Source: Rhabditoides inermis (Eukaryota > Nematoda > Chromadorea > Rhabditida > Rhabditidae). Taken from it: a stretch of 64,000 nt of DNA. The DNA lies in NCBI GenBank assembly GCA_963966185.1, contig CAWZYM010000232.1:937001-1001000 (forward strand), read 5' to 3'. Positions 53,284 to 64,000 of this stretch are shown piece after piece. Below the pieces are notes generated by a model. It saw only the letters and a program-made list of their open reading frames with translations. It did not search any database and was not told the origin of the DNA. Both the position numbers and the translations under genes were made by a program. Position 1 is the stretch's first letter. Every line of letters starts with the position of its first letter.

Positions 53284-53965
53284 GCACACCTAGGCGACCC
53301 ACCCACCCACACACTGACTGCGTGATTCTAGTGTTGTTGTTTATTTTGCGTAGCACGCACCCCAATCCTTTCTTCTCTCTCTGCTCATTTGATGTGACCG
53401 ATCCCCTACAGAGGCCTTATTCCAATATCGATTGGACTGATTGATATTGATATTGATACTTTGATTGTGACTCAGCCCTGACACTGCGCGTTCACTGCTC
53501 CTCTGTCTCTCTCCGACCCTCTCTCTTTCTTTCTCTAGACTTCTCTGACTTCTCTCACCCACCCTCTTCTCGTAGCACACTCTCTCTCCACCCACGGGCT
53601 CTCGTTTCGCATATGTATGTCTATGTGTTGATTGTATGGTTTTATTGAATGACTGATCCGATATGGCCAATGTGTGTCTGACTCTCTCTACTCTATCCAA
53701 TCTCTCTCTCTCTCTCTAGTCCCTCTTCTCTTCTTTCTCTTTCTCTCTCTTCTCTGGTGCTCTCGAATCGACACATCTATCTTTTGGTCACACAACACAC
53801 ACATCCTCTGTCCCAGTTATGTGTGACTTCATTTTCGCGTTTATGATATTATATTATGACATTTTGAGATTATATTATATTTACTAAAGTTTTATATTAT
53901 AATTTCGTTTGTGTAATGAACTGGGGACAATTTATCAAAACACAGTTAAAATTAAACAGTTAAAA
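53284..53965. other. convergent 3' region between the channel and LIM-homeodomain genes
   Basis: Holds the 3' UTRs of both genes. TTTATT (minus-strand AATAAA) at 53340-53345 and at about 53641 could end the LIM gene transcript. A CT tract lies near 53700. No plus-strand AATAAA was noticed. Confidence 0.5.
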
Positions 53966-56311
53966 TTAGTTCGAATCCTCCTCCTCTTCGTCAGCCGCGA
54001 AAGAATCGGCGCCGGCGATCGAACCATCTGGAAAAGACAGACGTTCTGTTACTTTTTGAAACAATAGGGAGTCTGAAGTGTGTTATGAGCACTTCCAAAT
54101 GTTGATTGATCGACGCACCAGGCGCGAAGTGTATGGGCGGGGCGGGCATTCCCCTCTGCTCGTAGTGCCGCAGGTAGTTGCACAGGTGCTTCAGACGACG
54201 CTCCTTCGAACGACGGTTCTGGAACCACACCTGAAAACACGTCAACGTCATCTGGAAAGAGAGAAACAGTAGAAGAGAGCGAGTGAGAGAGAGAAAGAGA
54301 GAGAGGGGGGACGAGAATGGCGTTGTACCTGAATGACCCGCATGGACAGTCCGGTCTCGAGTGCGAGCTTCGCCCTCGCATGCTTGCTAGGCTTGGGAGT
54401 GGAGGAGAAGATGCGGTTGAGAACGTCCAACTGGAATAACACACATATTTTATTGTTCCAACATCACAATCTGCTTCTCACTCAGCCATTCTATGTATCA
54501 CACTGTCCTCGAAAAACTAAGAAAACTATCAGGTTGACATCTGTCACTTCACCTGCACGCACCTGGTTCTGCTTGATAGTTGTCCTCGGTCCCCTTCTCT
54601 TGAGTAGCTTACTGTCCTCGTCACAGTACTCTCCATAGTAGGCGTAGTCGAATCCTGGAGGGAACTCTCCCGTCGTAGGCAGGGAAGACGACAGAGACGA
54701 TGGAGAGTCGGGGTCGCGCTGCAATACATATGTGTTATGACGTAAATACAATATACAACACATGAATGATACAACCTATCGTAATAGTAAAGTGATTCGT
54801 GATGCGCACCTTGATCGGGAACCCGCTGTATCCCGCGTAGTCAGCCTCGATAGCTGCCGACGAGTCGGATGATGTCGGGTCGGAGGGAAACTGGAAGGAA
54901 CAGTGTGCGGACGTTCAGTTGAACATCATTCGAAATGAAACGCACCTCGGATAGTTGTGTGAGCGGCAGCGCGTAGTCTGTGGATGTGTCGAGGGTAGAC
55001 GAGCAGGGCGCATCTGAATGGGCAGGTGGAAGGAATCACGCACAAGGTACCTAGTATTCTTATTTCAATTTGAACTCCATTCATACCGGCCATTCGCCAT
55101 GTTTCACTGCTTACTATATCGATTAAAATTATCGATAATAAATCTATCTGTCTTCACGGAAGCTTGAAGGAGGCGTACCCTGTGGATAGTAGTGGTGGTA
55201 GCAGCTGACTGCCCCAGCCTCCTCATCCACCAGAATCTGCTCGCCAGGCGACAGCGAACGACCACATCTGGAGAGGGTGAGAGAGATGGAGAGAAAGAGG
55301 GGAGGAGAGGGAGAGAGAGAGGGAGAGAGAGAGAGAAGGGAACTGACCTGATACATCTATGACACGCAATGTGGAAGACAAGACCGGTCTGCAAAATATT
55401 TTTTTTATTATAAACTGATTTGATTTGATACGGTTCATGTACGATGTTTTCGTCATATTGTCAATATCACAGATATTGCGGCTATTCCCGAGTCTAACTT
55501 CATGTAACTCAAATAAAACGTACGCACCTTCAGCTTGTATACCATATCGGTCGGCGAAATACCCATCTGACAGCCACAGCAGCGGTACGGGGAACACTCT
55601 CTGGAAGGATGTCATGAGTGGAGAGAGAGGAGGGGGAGAGAGGGAGGGGGGAGAGAGAAAGCAGAACGGTTCCTCACTTGTAGTAGTGATCGGCGCAGTA
55701 TGCCTGTCCGCCTCTCTCGTAGCATCTCTCAGTGAGGGGACACCCACACACGCAGCACACCGCGCATGCTTCGTGGTACAACGAAGAAGAGTCGAGCTGG
55801 AAGAGATGATCAAGTTACGCATATGATAGAAGTATTATAAAGATACAGCTCATAACGTTTAGCGATCAAACGCAACGCAAAGCGAACTGAGGATTTTGAA
55901 AGATGAAACGTAGGATGTGGGAAGCGAACGGATTGGACAAGAGCTGTGTGTCTTGCCTTGATGATGTACTGATCGTGTATTGGATGACAGCATCTCGCAC
56001 AACTATTCAATGCGGGAAACGGGTTCGGTTGGTTCAACTGCGCTCGCTGTAACACTCCCTCTATTGAGTTATGGCTATATTTTCTGTAAATTTCAACACA
56101 ACCTTGCCGTTGCTATGAACTACGAATATCTTATATACAAATCTTATCGTAAAAATATTTTATATAGAAACATATGAAAGCTTCGATGTGTGTATGTAGG
56201 TGAGGTAAACGTAAAAATACTACAAACCTGCGCATCATCTAGTCCGATCGATTCGACGACGAGTCCTATAGCAGACAGGGGAGGCTTCCTCTCCATACAA
56301 TAGTCCTCCAT
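53966..56311 (-). CDS. mec-3: LIM-homeodomain transcription factor, MEC-3 type
   Basis: Transcription factor that specifies touch-receptor neurons together with the POU factor UNC-86. Minus-strand exons: 56228-56311, 55957-56046, 55678-55796, 55528-55600, 55348-55388, 55179-55267, 54946-55013, 54810-54890, 54563-54718, 54329-54430, 54119-54230, 53966-54028 (the last 62 nt used, ending about 54027); 358 residues. N terminus MEDYCMERKPPLSAIGLVVE resembles MEC-3. LIM1 covers about residues 44-97 and LIM2 about 100-165, the latter with GISPTDMVYKLK and RSLSPGEQILVD. The homeodomain is about 255-315 with VWFQNRRSKERR. C terminus is acidic (DEEEEDSN). Intron 55797-55956 begins GC rather than GT; using it restores the LIM1 spacing C-x2-C-x18-H-x2-C. 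Acceptor TGTGCAG lies 23 nt upstream of the first exon's ATG region. Confidence 0.93.
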
Positions 56312-56545
56312 CGTCACACAAGGAGGAGGGAGTATCGAAGAGCTGCACACAACAGCACACACTGAACACACAGCTTTTTCGCGCACTACCGTACCGGAAG
56401 GGGGCGGGGCTCGGCTGGCTTGACCAATGACACGCCAGCTGGTCCGGCTCACTGTCTGCCAAGTCTCCTCGAATCGCGTGCTCTATCGTCTCTCTCTCTC
56501 TCTCTCTCTCTTCTCTTCCTCGTCACTCCTTGCCAGGAAATCGAG

Positions 56546-56565
56546 AATTAATGGGCGATGCATTT
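56546..56565 (-). promoter_or_regulatory. candidate UNC-86/MEC-3 composite site upstream of the mec-3 gene
   Basis: On the minus (gene) strand: AAATGCAT, five bases, then ATTAATT, about 240 nt upstream of the start codon. AAATGCAT is the POU-type half site and ATTA a homeodomain core. From memory, C. elegans mec-3 is activated by UNC-86 and then by UNC-86/MEC-3 heterodimers through sites of this kind. Confidence 0.5.
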
Positions 56566-56746
56566 CAAAGGAGGTGCCACTATTGTCGCGCCTTCTCACC
56601 CTGGAGGGAACTGTCTTCTCTCACTCCCTCCTCCTTCCCTCTCTCTTTCTCTCTCTCCCTTTCTCTCCTTCCCCCCCCCCTCTCTCCCCTTCTCTCCCAT
56701 TTTGTCTAACAGTCTGTTTTGGTGGACAACAGGTGTAGGTGTGTCG

Positions 56747-56755
56747 AATGCATTT
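56747..56755 (-). promoter_or_regulatory. second AAATGCAT site upstream of the mec-3 gene
   Basis: AAATGCATT on the gene strand about 440 nt upstream of the start codon, with flanks (CTCTGAAATGCATTC) close to those of the first site (CTTTGAAATGCATCG). Confidence 0.45.
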
Positions 56756-56945
56756 CAGAGGCTCTGACCTTACCGCCACAAACTTCAAGAAAAGAGAGAG
56801 AAATACACCCCGTTCCGAAATTCTTGGCATCACATTTGACATTTCAACGATGTAGTGAATGAGAATGCCACCCTGTTGGCTACTGTGCTATTCGTGAAGG
56901 ACTAACGGCCTCATTAGTCTCTCCATGTGGTGACAGCTACATTCC

Positions 56946-56995
<50 letters not shown>

Positions 56996-57442
56996 CGCGA
57001 CAGTCGACACATGTTCTCATCGAATATTCCGCGCACCCTCCAACCCTCCACACCACACTGACATATTGAATAATGTGTGGCATTTCGACAGTTGGAAACA
57101 ATAACTGATTGGTTTTTATAAGGAAACAGAGACTAGACAAACACTAACCACCTTGGAACATCATATGGTGTGAATGGGTTGTTGTGGGTTGAGATATGCT
57201 GATGCTTATTTCGTATTCTCAGCCGTTGAATGGAGACATTGTGGAGTGATCGAATGAGAGCATGGCAGAGTGATCCCTCCACGCAACATCCTACCCACAT
57301 CATTTTACACACGCTATCACAATTTTAATGACTATTCCTGTATGCAATAATTGTGCACGCATTTTTTTTTACATTATGTACAATGTGTTTTGTAAACAGT
57401 CGGTTATGTGTAATGTCTTTATTTACGAAATGGGAGAAGAAG

Positions 57443-58170
57443 TTAGACCATGTACCAAGAGAACTTGAATCTGAAATAAGTACAGATTAGATCAACAAAT
57501 CAATAAATCGACACTCACGATTGGACCTGATCGTTGTTCACGTCTTCGTTGGTGACTGTGGGCGGGAGGGTAGTAGGTGCGACGGTAGTCATCACTACAG
57601 TAGTCTCCGGCACACTAGTCTGCGGTACGCGGGTAGTGCCAACAACAGTGGTTCCAGGATCCACTGAAGTGGTGGCAGCGCCAGTGGTGGGAAGGATGGT
57701 GGTGGTCCCTCCTTCAGCCAATGCCGTGGTCGTGGGGGCGACCGTCGTCACAGCTTCGGTCGTAGCGGCCTGAACCATGCACTCCACTCCCAACAACCTA
57801 GTCAGATACCACTCCACATACTTTACTTCACCTCTTTACCACTTGCTGTTGCGAAGATCTGATAATCAACTCACGACAGTAGTGGTATCGGCGGTTGTTG
57901 TGGTGGGTGCAAAAGTGGTTCCGGGGACAGCAGTGGTGGTGGGAGCACCAGTGGTTCCCGGGCCGGCGGTTGTGGAGCCGGCACCAGTCACCGGGCTTCC
58001 GCTGGTCGTCATTTGCGGGGTGGTGGTGTCGACAACATATGTGCTCGTATCAGGGATGAATGTGGTGGGCTGAATGAATCTTTTGTAAATCAATTTTTTT
58101 CGTGATTATGTACTTACTTGAAGAGTGGTGGGAGCGGTTCCAATTTTCCACTGGCCACTGAAAACATGCT

Positions 58171-58218
<48 letters not shown>

Positions 58219-59284
58219 CGAGTGAGCGGTCGCACAGTGGTTCCATAGACATTGTCCACACGCAGCTTCACGAAGAACTGAAAATGGTAAACATCATCGC
58301 TTGATCAGGTGCTAGTTTATAAATAACAATAGTCTCCTATATTCTATTTTCAAAAACACTAACCTGCGAATAAGTGCCATCGAAGGTGAACGTTTGAGGG
58401 TTCTGCCACGCTCCAATCCTGAAAGCGTATTATAAGTTTATAAGTAGCAATGTGTTTGAAGAAGTTAGCGAACTAGTAGGTATGTCTAGTTTTTAGTAAT
58501 CTATATTCTATAGTAGTTTGTCATCTATGTAGACTATGTTAGTCTCTACACTCTCTCACAGCAACTGCCGTGCTCTGCATTCAACGCCCATGTCGGGTCC
58601 GGTACCGCTGAAGATTACCAGTATATCTGATTAATTTTCAAAAGTGAGCCTTCCGAACCATTTGAGTGGTCCGCTGAGGGCGACGGTGTTGGTGTTGGGA
58701 AAGAGTCCGAGATAGAGGAAAGCACCCGTCAGACAGCGGTCAGGCACGTCGTTGAAACTGTAAAACATATTTGTTGTGTATTACAAAAAAAGAAACTGTA
58801 CTCGTGAACAAACCCGGTGTTTTCGAGAAAAAAAGCTGCTCTACGATGTGATCACTTTCAAATACGATTAAATTATACTTCTTTCTGCTCGTCATAATAT
58901 GACGTCATGCTCATGTTACCTGGTTGCCGGATCGACACAGACACTGATCTGCGGGTAGCAGCTCACTCCGAAGGCCGACAGCTGAGAGCAGTGAGAGCCA
59001 TCCAGCAGCAGGCCTGGCAACACACATGTACAACGAGCAGTGTACACTATTCTCTCATAATGCACATATGCGTGTGCGTATGCTGCTATGAGTACGTGTT
59101 CCCATTGCCGGTCCCGTCTCACCTTTCAAATCGAGAGAAGTGAGCTCGAAGGTCACTTTCGTGCACTCGCAAACTGCCTGCAACAGACCAATGGGCATAC
59201 TAATATCACATATGATTCATGATTTAAAAGATTCTACAACATGTGTCTTACCAGTAGCAGCAGCGCGGCTGCCACCACTCGCAT
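57443..59284 (-). CDS. secreted protein with MNNL-like N-terminal domain and Thr-rich mucin-like tail
   Basis: Minus-strand exons: 59252-59284, 59123-59177, 58920-59013, 58659-58757, 58560-58607, 58364-58418, 58219-58277, 58118-58157, 57875-58069, 57519-57769, 57443-57470; 318 residues. Signal peptide MRVVAAALLLLAVCEC, then a cysteine-bearing beta-rich domain of about 160 residues (KVTFELTSLDLKG, DGSHCSQ, CYPQISVCVD) that follows the pattern of the Notch-ligand MNNL domain. The last 150 residues are Thr/Pro/Ala/Val-rich tandem units such as PGTTGAPTTT and VAPTTT, likely O-glycosylated, ending in a short SFKFSWYMV. Poly(A) signal at 57418-57423. Paralogous to the gene immediately upstream, but without its fibrinogen domain. 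The MNNL assignment is inference. Confidence 0.72.
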
Positions 59285-59447
59285 ATCTGAAATCTCGAAC
59301 TCATCAAATCAACAATTTACGTGTCACAGATGAGAGATATTGCATGGCGCGTGGCGACCAGTGACCAGTGAAATGTTGAAACAATCAAACAAAGCATCTG
59401 AATTAGGAAAATATTTATCGTAAAGTCGTTCGTTGTAGGTGGTGGAG

Positions 59448-59598
59448 TTAGACACCCTGAAAATGTATTGATCCACAACGAGTTTCCATAATCGAAGAAA
59501 ACGTACGCAGAAAGAGTTGGGGGCGATGCCAGTGGGAATGGGTCCGGAATAGACTGCCATGCGGACACGGTCGTACGAGACCTGAAAGAACCCAACCC

Positions 59599-59642
<44 letters not shown>

Positions 59643-59707
59643 ACTCTCCCTCTCTCTCCCTCTCTCTCCCTCTCTCTCCCTCTCTTTCCCTTTCTCTCCC
59701 TCTCCCT

Positions 59708-59750
<43 letters not shown>

Positions 59751-59890
59751 CTTATCGAATGCCGGCTCGAGCTGGGCGTTGGTCGTGCGCATCTCGATTC
59801 CCGAAGAGGTGACGTTGGTGCTGGAAACAAAAGATTGCTACTTACTACAACTCCAGTGAGAGTGGAGAGAGGTATATGGAGAGAGGGAGA

Positions 59891-59932
<42 letters not shown>

Positions 59933-62532
59933 GCCACCTCAGGACGATGGAGCACTTTGTCTTGTCTTCGTACGTGGAGATGTAGGCCCCGTTGAGGTTG
60001 TTGGCGCAGCTTCCGAACCACCATCCACTGCAAACGAATGCATTGCTCCCATATACAAGCCCTTATCCTCAGCTTGAAGAAGTGACTGCTGTGGAAATCA
60101 GAAGATAACATATTTGCTGACCCCGATCCGGCCTTGGGACTGGTGACGTCCCCTTCGTAGTTGACCACATCGCAGAACTCCATGTAGTCCGGATCAGACG
60201 AGTAGGTCGAGAACTTGGCAGAGATGTCGGTGTAAGTCTGGAACACGTCAACGTGACTGAGCTATTATAGAGTACTGTAGCGGCATACAGTGGAGAGTCC
60301 TGCGGGATTCGCGAATGCCAGACCGACAGCGGCTCCCGTGGCAGTCGCCGACAGCTGGAAGCCGGAGGACTCGTTGCCGACCTAGAAGGACCAGTCAGAA
60401 GACGTGCGAGTCGTCAGAAGGCACCTTGAACGCGTTGTAGAACTGCTGCTGGACAGTGGCGCCGGCACAGCACAGCTCGATCATCAGACTGAACGAGAGC
60501 GGGATGACGAGGGGGAGAGGGATGGTTAAGGGAGGTAGGAGAGGAGCCACTTTGGGGCTTGAATATGTGCGCAACTTGAAAAGTGGCGCTCCTGTCCTAC
60601 CTACTGGTTCAGTGTGTGCGAACTCACTTGTATGTTCCGTTGCTGGTGAGTACATTCATGTTGGTCAGACCCAGCCAGTGGTTGTTGCCCACGCCAGGCT
60701 GTCCGATCGGCTCCTAAAATACATTACTGAAATTTTCTGGAAGTAGATCTACAAACTACAAACTGGATGGTTCTTACTTGATAAGCGGAGACCGTGCTGT
60801 TGAAGGCAGTATCGTCCTTGTTGCCGCGGCTGCAAATTATTGATTGTTTATATTGATAATTGATTGTAATTACAAGATCTCACCTCTGGATGACAGTGTA
60901 GCTACCGGTGGTTCCATACTGGCAGTACACCTGAACAAAACACACATAATCTTGATACGTTTCACGTGTCGCATAACTACTTTCTAAGTTTTTTTGGAAA
61001 GCGATTCGCCAATCAAATACAAATTGAACTTTTTTGAACGTTGAACACTTTGAACGGAAACAGGGGGATGCGGGTATTACTCACATTAGTGAGCTTTCCT
61101 CCGATAAGAATACTCTTCACACCATCCGTTCTGTCCGCGAATCCCTCACAGTCAGTCGCTGGCGCAGCAGCTACAAGCAAATATCAGAATCAGACTCAAC
61201 CCTCATATGAATATTCAAGATTCTCACGTTTCAAGATCTACACACAGACTGTATTTAGTACATACGTATACTATACAAGTAAATATAATGTAATGTGGTG
61301 TCACTCACGAGCCGTGGTAGGAGCGTGAGTGGTGGTAGGCACTCGGGTTGTCGTCTGAAACACACAACACAAGTATGAGGGACCATTTGGTGTTACGATT
61401 CACGTCTTGCATTCACTTTTTATCTTGCTCCTCCACGCATGATGATCTGCTATCATATTCATCTTTTTTCCCAGTGGTGAGGTAAACATTACGTAAACCT
61501 TTAACTTGACTCTCACCGGTCCGGTAGTGGTGGTTGCAGGGGTGGTGGTAGTAGGAGGAGGAGGGGTAGGCAGGTCTCCCGAGGCCTTCCAAGCAAACGC
61601 GAAGCTGCAATCAGGCCGGCATCACTACCCTCTACCCTCTAGACAGCGGATGATGCATTCATTAGAATATGTAGAAGTTGGGTACAAGAGGTGAAATGGG
61701 AATGTTTGCGAAAGAGAGAGATAGAGAGAGAGAGGGGGGGGAAGGGGGAGAGGGGGTAGGAAGGGAACTGACAGTGTGGGCTCGACCAGTCCACGCGGGT
61801 GGCTGTAGTACTTGAAGTCGTCAACCGCCTGAAACAAACTATTTTTCCCTCTATCTGAGCTCTCTCTCCTTTTCTCTCTCCCTCCCTCCTCTCTTTCTCC
61901 CTCTCCCTCCCTCTCTTTCTCTCTCTCTCCTTCTCTCTCCATCTCCCTATCTCTCCCTCTCACTATCTCTCTCTCTCTCTATCACCTGTCCATCTGCAAT
62001 CGGTACGGTGTACATGTCGATAACCTGTTGGCTACGCGAATCCGTCGCCAGAAGAGACATGGAGAAACCCTATACAACAATACTCAATATATACAAGACT
62101 GAACGGTTCTTGTGTAATCTGCATATGATCTTGTGTAAAAATTGTGTAATCTGCAAATGATGGTGATTTTTGTACATTACGTACATCATTGACTTGTTTC
62201 TATAATATCGCACTGTTCTTTGTTTGTTGAATAACATTTGGAGAATACCTGATAGATGTTTGATAGATGATAGATGTTTCCTACCTGATAGATGTTTCCC
62301 TTGGCGACCCTCTTGAGGGGATTCGACCAGGCGTTGTACTTGCGGCCACTTCCCGTGAACAGAACGTCGTTCTCGTTGGTTGACACCTGAAGCATTCATG
62401 AGATGACGGGTGCTTCTGAGTTCCTAGTGACTCACTTGACCGAGGTCGATCCACGTAGCAGCATCCTGCGCGAGAGAGCACGACTCGGACTCGCTGGAAG
62501 GTATTGATTAGGAACAACACAAACAACAACAC

Positions 62533-62573
<41 letters not shown>

Positions 62574-63108
62574 CTTTCTTCTTTTTTCGCGTGTTATCAT
62601 GCAACCGTAAAAACTATTATTAGTATTATTACCAAGACACCACAAATCACAACCGCCATTCACAAACAAAAGGCAGTGGTGGAAACATGCGTGGTCTCGA
62701 TTAGAGTCATCGAATGCCACACGTATTCCACTTGCCCCCTGTCAAAACTGACCCAGATGACCGTAAAATGAGGTAATAATATAGAACTCTGACAAAACAA
62801 CTAGAGCATCAAAACGATTAAAAGATGGAAACATACTATTATAAAGCAACGAGTGAGAAGTGACGTCATGGATTTATCGATTGCTTACCTGGTGAGAGCG
62901 ACGCATAGCTTGAGTTGAATGGAGCACTGCTCTCCCACATTCCAGAACTCGGAACAGTGCGAGCCGTTGGCCAGGAATCTGGAAAACGAAATACGTTTTA
63001 CATTTTTTATTTAAAAAAATGAAACATTTAACACGTCTTGGTCACTCACCCCTGTCCGTTGTTGAACTCTATGAGAAGCACATCGAGCGTGTAATCTGCC
63101 GAGATCAA
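59448..63108 (-). CDS. secreted protein: MNNL-like domain, Thr/Pro linker, fibrinogen-type C-terminal domain (5' partial)
   Basis: Minus-strand exons from 63050-63108 down to 59448-59456, nineteen in all, phase-consistent, 456 residues; the signal-peptide exon was not found and may lie beyond or unrecognised above 63109. N-terminal domain includes NGSHCSEF, CSIQLKLCVA and SNPLKRVAKGN, matching the layout of the MNNL domain of Delta/Jagged-type ligands and the neighbouring paralogue. A linker of PTPPPPTTTTPATTTTGP follows, then a fibrinogen C-terminal globular domain: DCEGF at its start, VYCQYGTTGSYTVIQRRG, NHWLGL, and GGWWFGSCANNLNGAY near 60020. The protein ends after NSFCGV. The usual second-strand Ca site is not evident. 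Such proteins are secreted lectin-like or matrix factors; the function here is unknown. Confidence 0.78.
62517..62573. repeat. (ACA)n trinucleotide repeat
   Basis: Runs of AAC/ACA units in intron 62494-62888 of the fibrinogen-domain gene. Confidence 0.9.
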
Positions 63109-63184
63109 CTGAAATGGATCGTGGAATTGGCACTCGTCGTTTCTGTCATCATTTATTTATTGCATCTAAACAATATTTTATGTC

Positions 63185-63315
63185 CGGATGTAGGACGTTC
63201 CCTCCATTTTTGCAAGGTCCTCCACTTTTGCATGGTCCTCCACTAGCATGAACGATTCCTCCACCGACCATGAACGATCCCTCCACTTTGCTAGGACGTT
63301 CCCTCCACTTTAAAT
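63185..63315. repeat. degenerate tandem repeat around TCCTCCACTTTTGCA
   Basis: About six imperfect units of 20-25 nt built on GGTCCTCCACTTTGC and GACGTTCCCTCCA, upstream of the first visible exon of the fibrinogen-domain gene. Confidence 0.65.
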
Positions 63316-63741
63316 TTAGGCGTTTCACATCTAATGTGTAACGTTTAAATGTTCTAATACATTTTTTAGCCATAAATAATGAACTTTAATAACTCCTAGA
63401 AACTTTCACCACGTTTGCTCATAGTTAGTGATTCACATCTCACAAATCTCTCTCCTTCCATTAGGAGCCATGGCCCATGCGCGAGCCAACCAGAGAGACG
63501 ATATCGTATTCGTGATGTCGCTACTTGTAAACGGATATGAAGATATCATAATTAATAGAAAATGAGTTAAATATTCATCTGCCCGTTTGTCTGAAAAATA
63601 TCAGAACTGAGTGTGAGTAGTGGAAGAATGAAGACAAACAACAACATTCACATCTCGTATAGTTTCACTCTTTTCACGAAAGACATTACAGTGGTTAGAC
63701 AAAAATCAAAACGCGTTGGACGACGTTTTCATTTTGTTTTC

Positions 63742-63808
63742 GCGTGTGTAGCCAAATTCGAACCGCTGCTTGCAAAGCGAGACCGTTACCTTTACGCCAC
63801 GTGGTCAT
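63742..63808 (-). pseudogene. tRNA-Ala-like remnant
   Basis: Minus strand reads GGCGTAAAGGTAACGGTC (D-arm-like), then an anticodon-like loop TTTGCAA (TGC, Ala) and GCGGTTCGAATTTGGC (T-arm-like). The acceptor stem does not pair and the variable loop is missing, so it is degenerate: tRNA pseudogene or tRNA-derived repeat. Confidence 0.35.
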
Positions 63809-64000
63809 GTGAGAGAGTCAGTGAAACGGAGATACGAAAGGCACCACAAATCTGCTGTGCATTTCGTTCAGTATACTGTATGTTCAAAATCCACGATAAT
63901 GTTTTCACCGAAAATTCCTGAGCTAAGTGCGAGTCTATTACAAACGAGAATCAAAGTACTTATTGTTAAAACTAATCTTACACCATTAGTGACAATCTGT

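Larger units (their letters stand above)
56312..57442. other. upstream region of the mec-3 gene
   Basis: CT tracts at about 56490-56515, 56620-56700 and 56945-56995, and the two AAATGCAT sites listed separately. TTTATT at 57418-57423 is the minus-strand poly(A) signal of the next gene. Otherwise unassigned. Confidence 0.5.
63109..64000. other. right-edge region without a recognised gene
   Basis: Contains the tandem repeat at 63185-63315 and a tRNA-like scrap at 63742-63808. The missing first exon of the fibrinogen-domain gene may be here but no signal-peptide exon with good splice sites stands out. A plus-strand open frame at 63613-63921 lacks any coding signature. Confidence 0.45.

Noticed and set aside
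57534..58073. Plus-strand Val-rich open frames
   Set aside because: Reverse image of the Thr-rich repeats of the minus-strand secreted protein.
63613..63921. 102-codon plus-strand open frame at the right edge
   Set aside because: Overlaps a tRNA-like remnant on the other strand and shows no coding signature.

Overview
This 64 kb window is nuclear DNA from a nematode. Introns end in the worm-type TTTTCAG or TTGCAG acceptor, several start codons sit directly behind such an acceptor (as expected for trans-spliced genes), exons are short (about 40-130 nt), and the gene set contains recognisable worm families (SQD-1, EGL-19, MEC-3). The very many short exons (46 in one xanthine dehydrogenase gene) and abundant GA/CT microsatellites would suit a diplogastrid-like rhabditine, but that placement is a guess. 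No bacterial genes, rRNA or CRISPR array were seen.

Layout, left to right. 1.9-4.0 kb: fatty-acid elongase (+). 5.1-7.6 kb: an hnRNP of the SQD-1 type followed about 110 nt after its poly(A) signal by LSM8 (+,+), a likely operon. 8.3-11.1 kb: an unrecognised RS/RGG-rich nuclear protein (+). 11.6-12.5 kb: BLOC-1 subunit 2 (+). 12.8-15.9 kb: ABCD4-type half ABC transporter (+), meeting tail to tail, 42 nt away, a pair of secreted cystatins (-) at 16.0-17.3 kb. 17.8-18.3 kb: a broken duplicate of the 3' exons of xanthine dehydrogenase, with tRNA-like and reverse-transcriptase scraps beside it. 19.8-28.0 kb: intact 46-exon xanthine dehydrogenase (-). 29.3-31.4 kb: two unrecognised genes (-). 34.3-53.2 kb: the L-type voltage-gated calcium channel alpha-1 subunit, egl-19 type (+), about 19 kb long; its introns hold a dead non-LTR retrotransposon, two inverted-repeat elements and a small antisense nested gene. 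54.0-56.3 kb: LIM-homeodomain factor of the MEC-3 type (-), with octamer-like AAATGCAT sites upstream. 57.4-63.1 kb: two tandem secreted proteins (-) that share an N-terminal domain resembling the Notch-ligand MNNL domain, followed by Thr/Pro-rich linkers; one ends in a fibrinogen-type domain.

Exon joins were deduced by hand from reading frame, splice sites and family resemblance; those quoted are phase-consistent across every junction. There is no prokaryote-style operon logic: the genes have unrelated jobs (lipid synthesis, RNA handling, lysosome biology, purine catabolism, excitability, touch-neuron fate). From memory, the C. elegans counterparts of several (elo-5/6, sqd-1, lsm-8, xdh-1, egl-19, mec-3) lie on chromosome IV, which fits conserved chromosome content.
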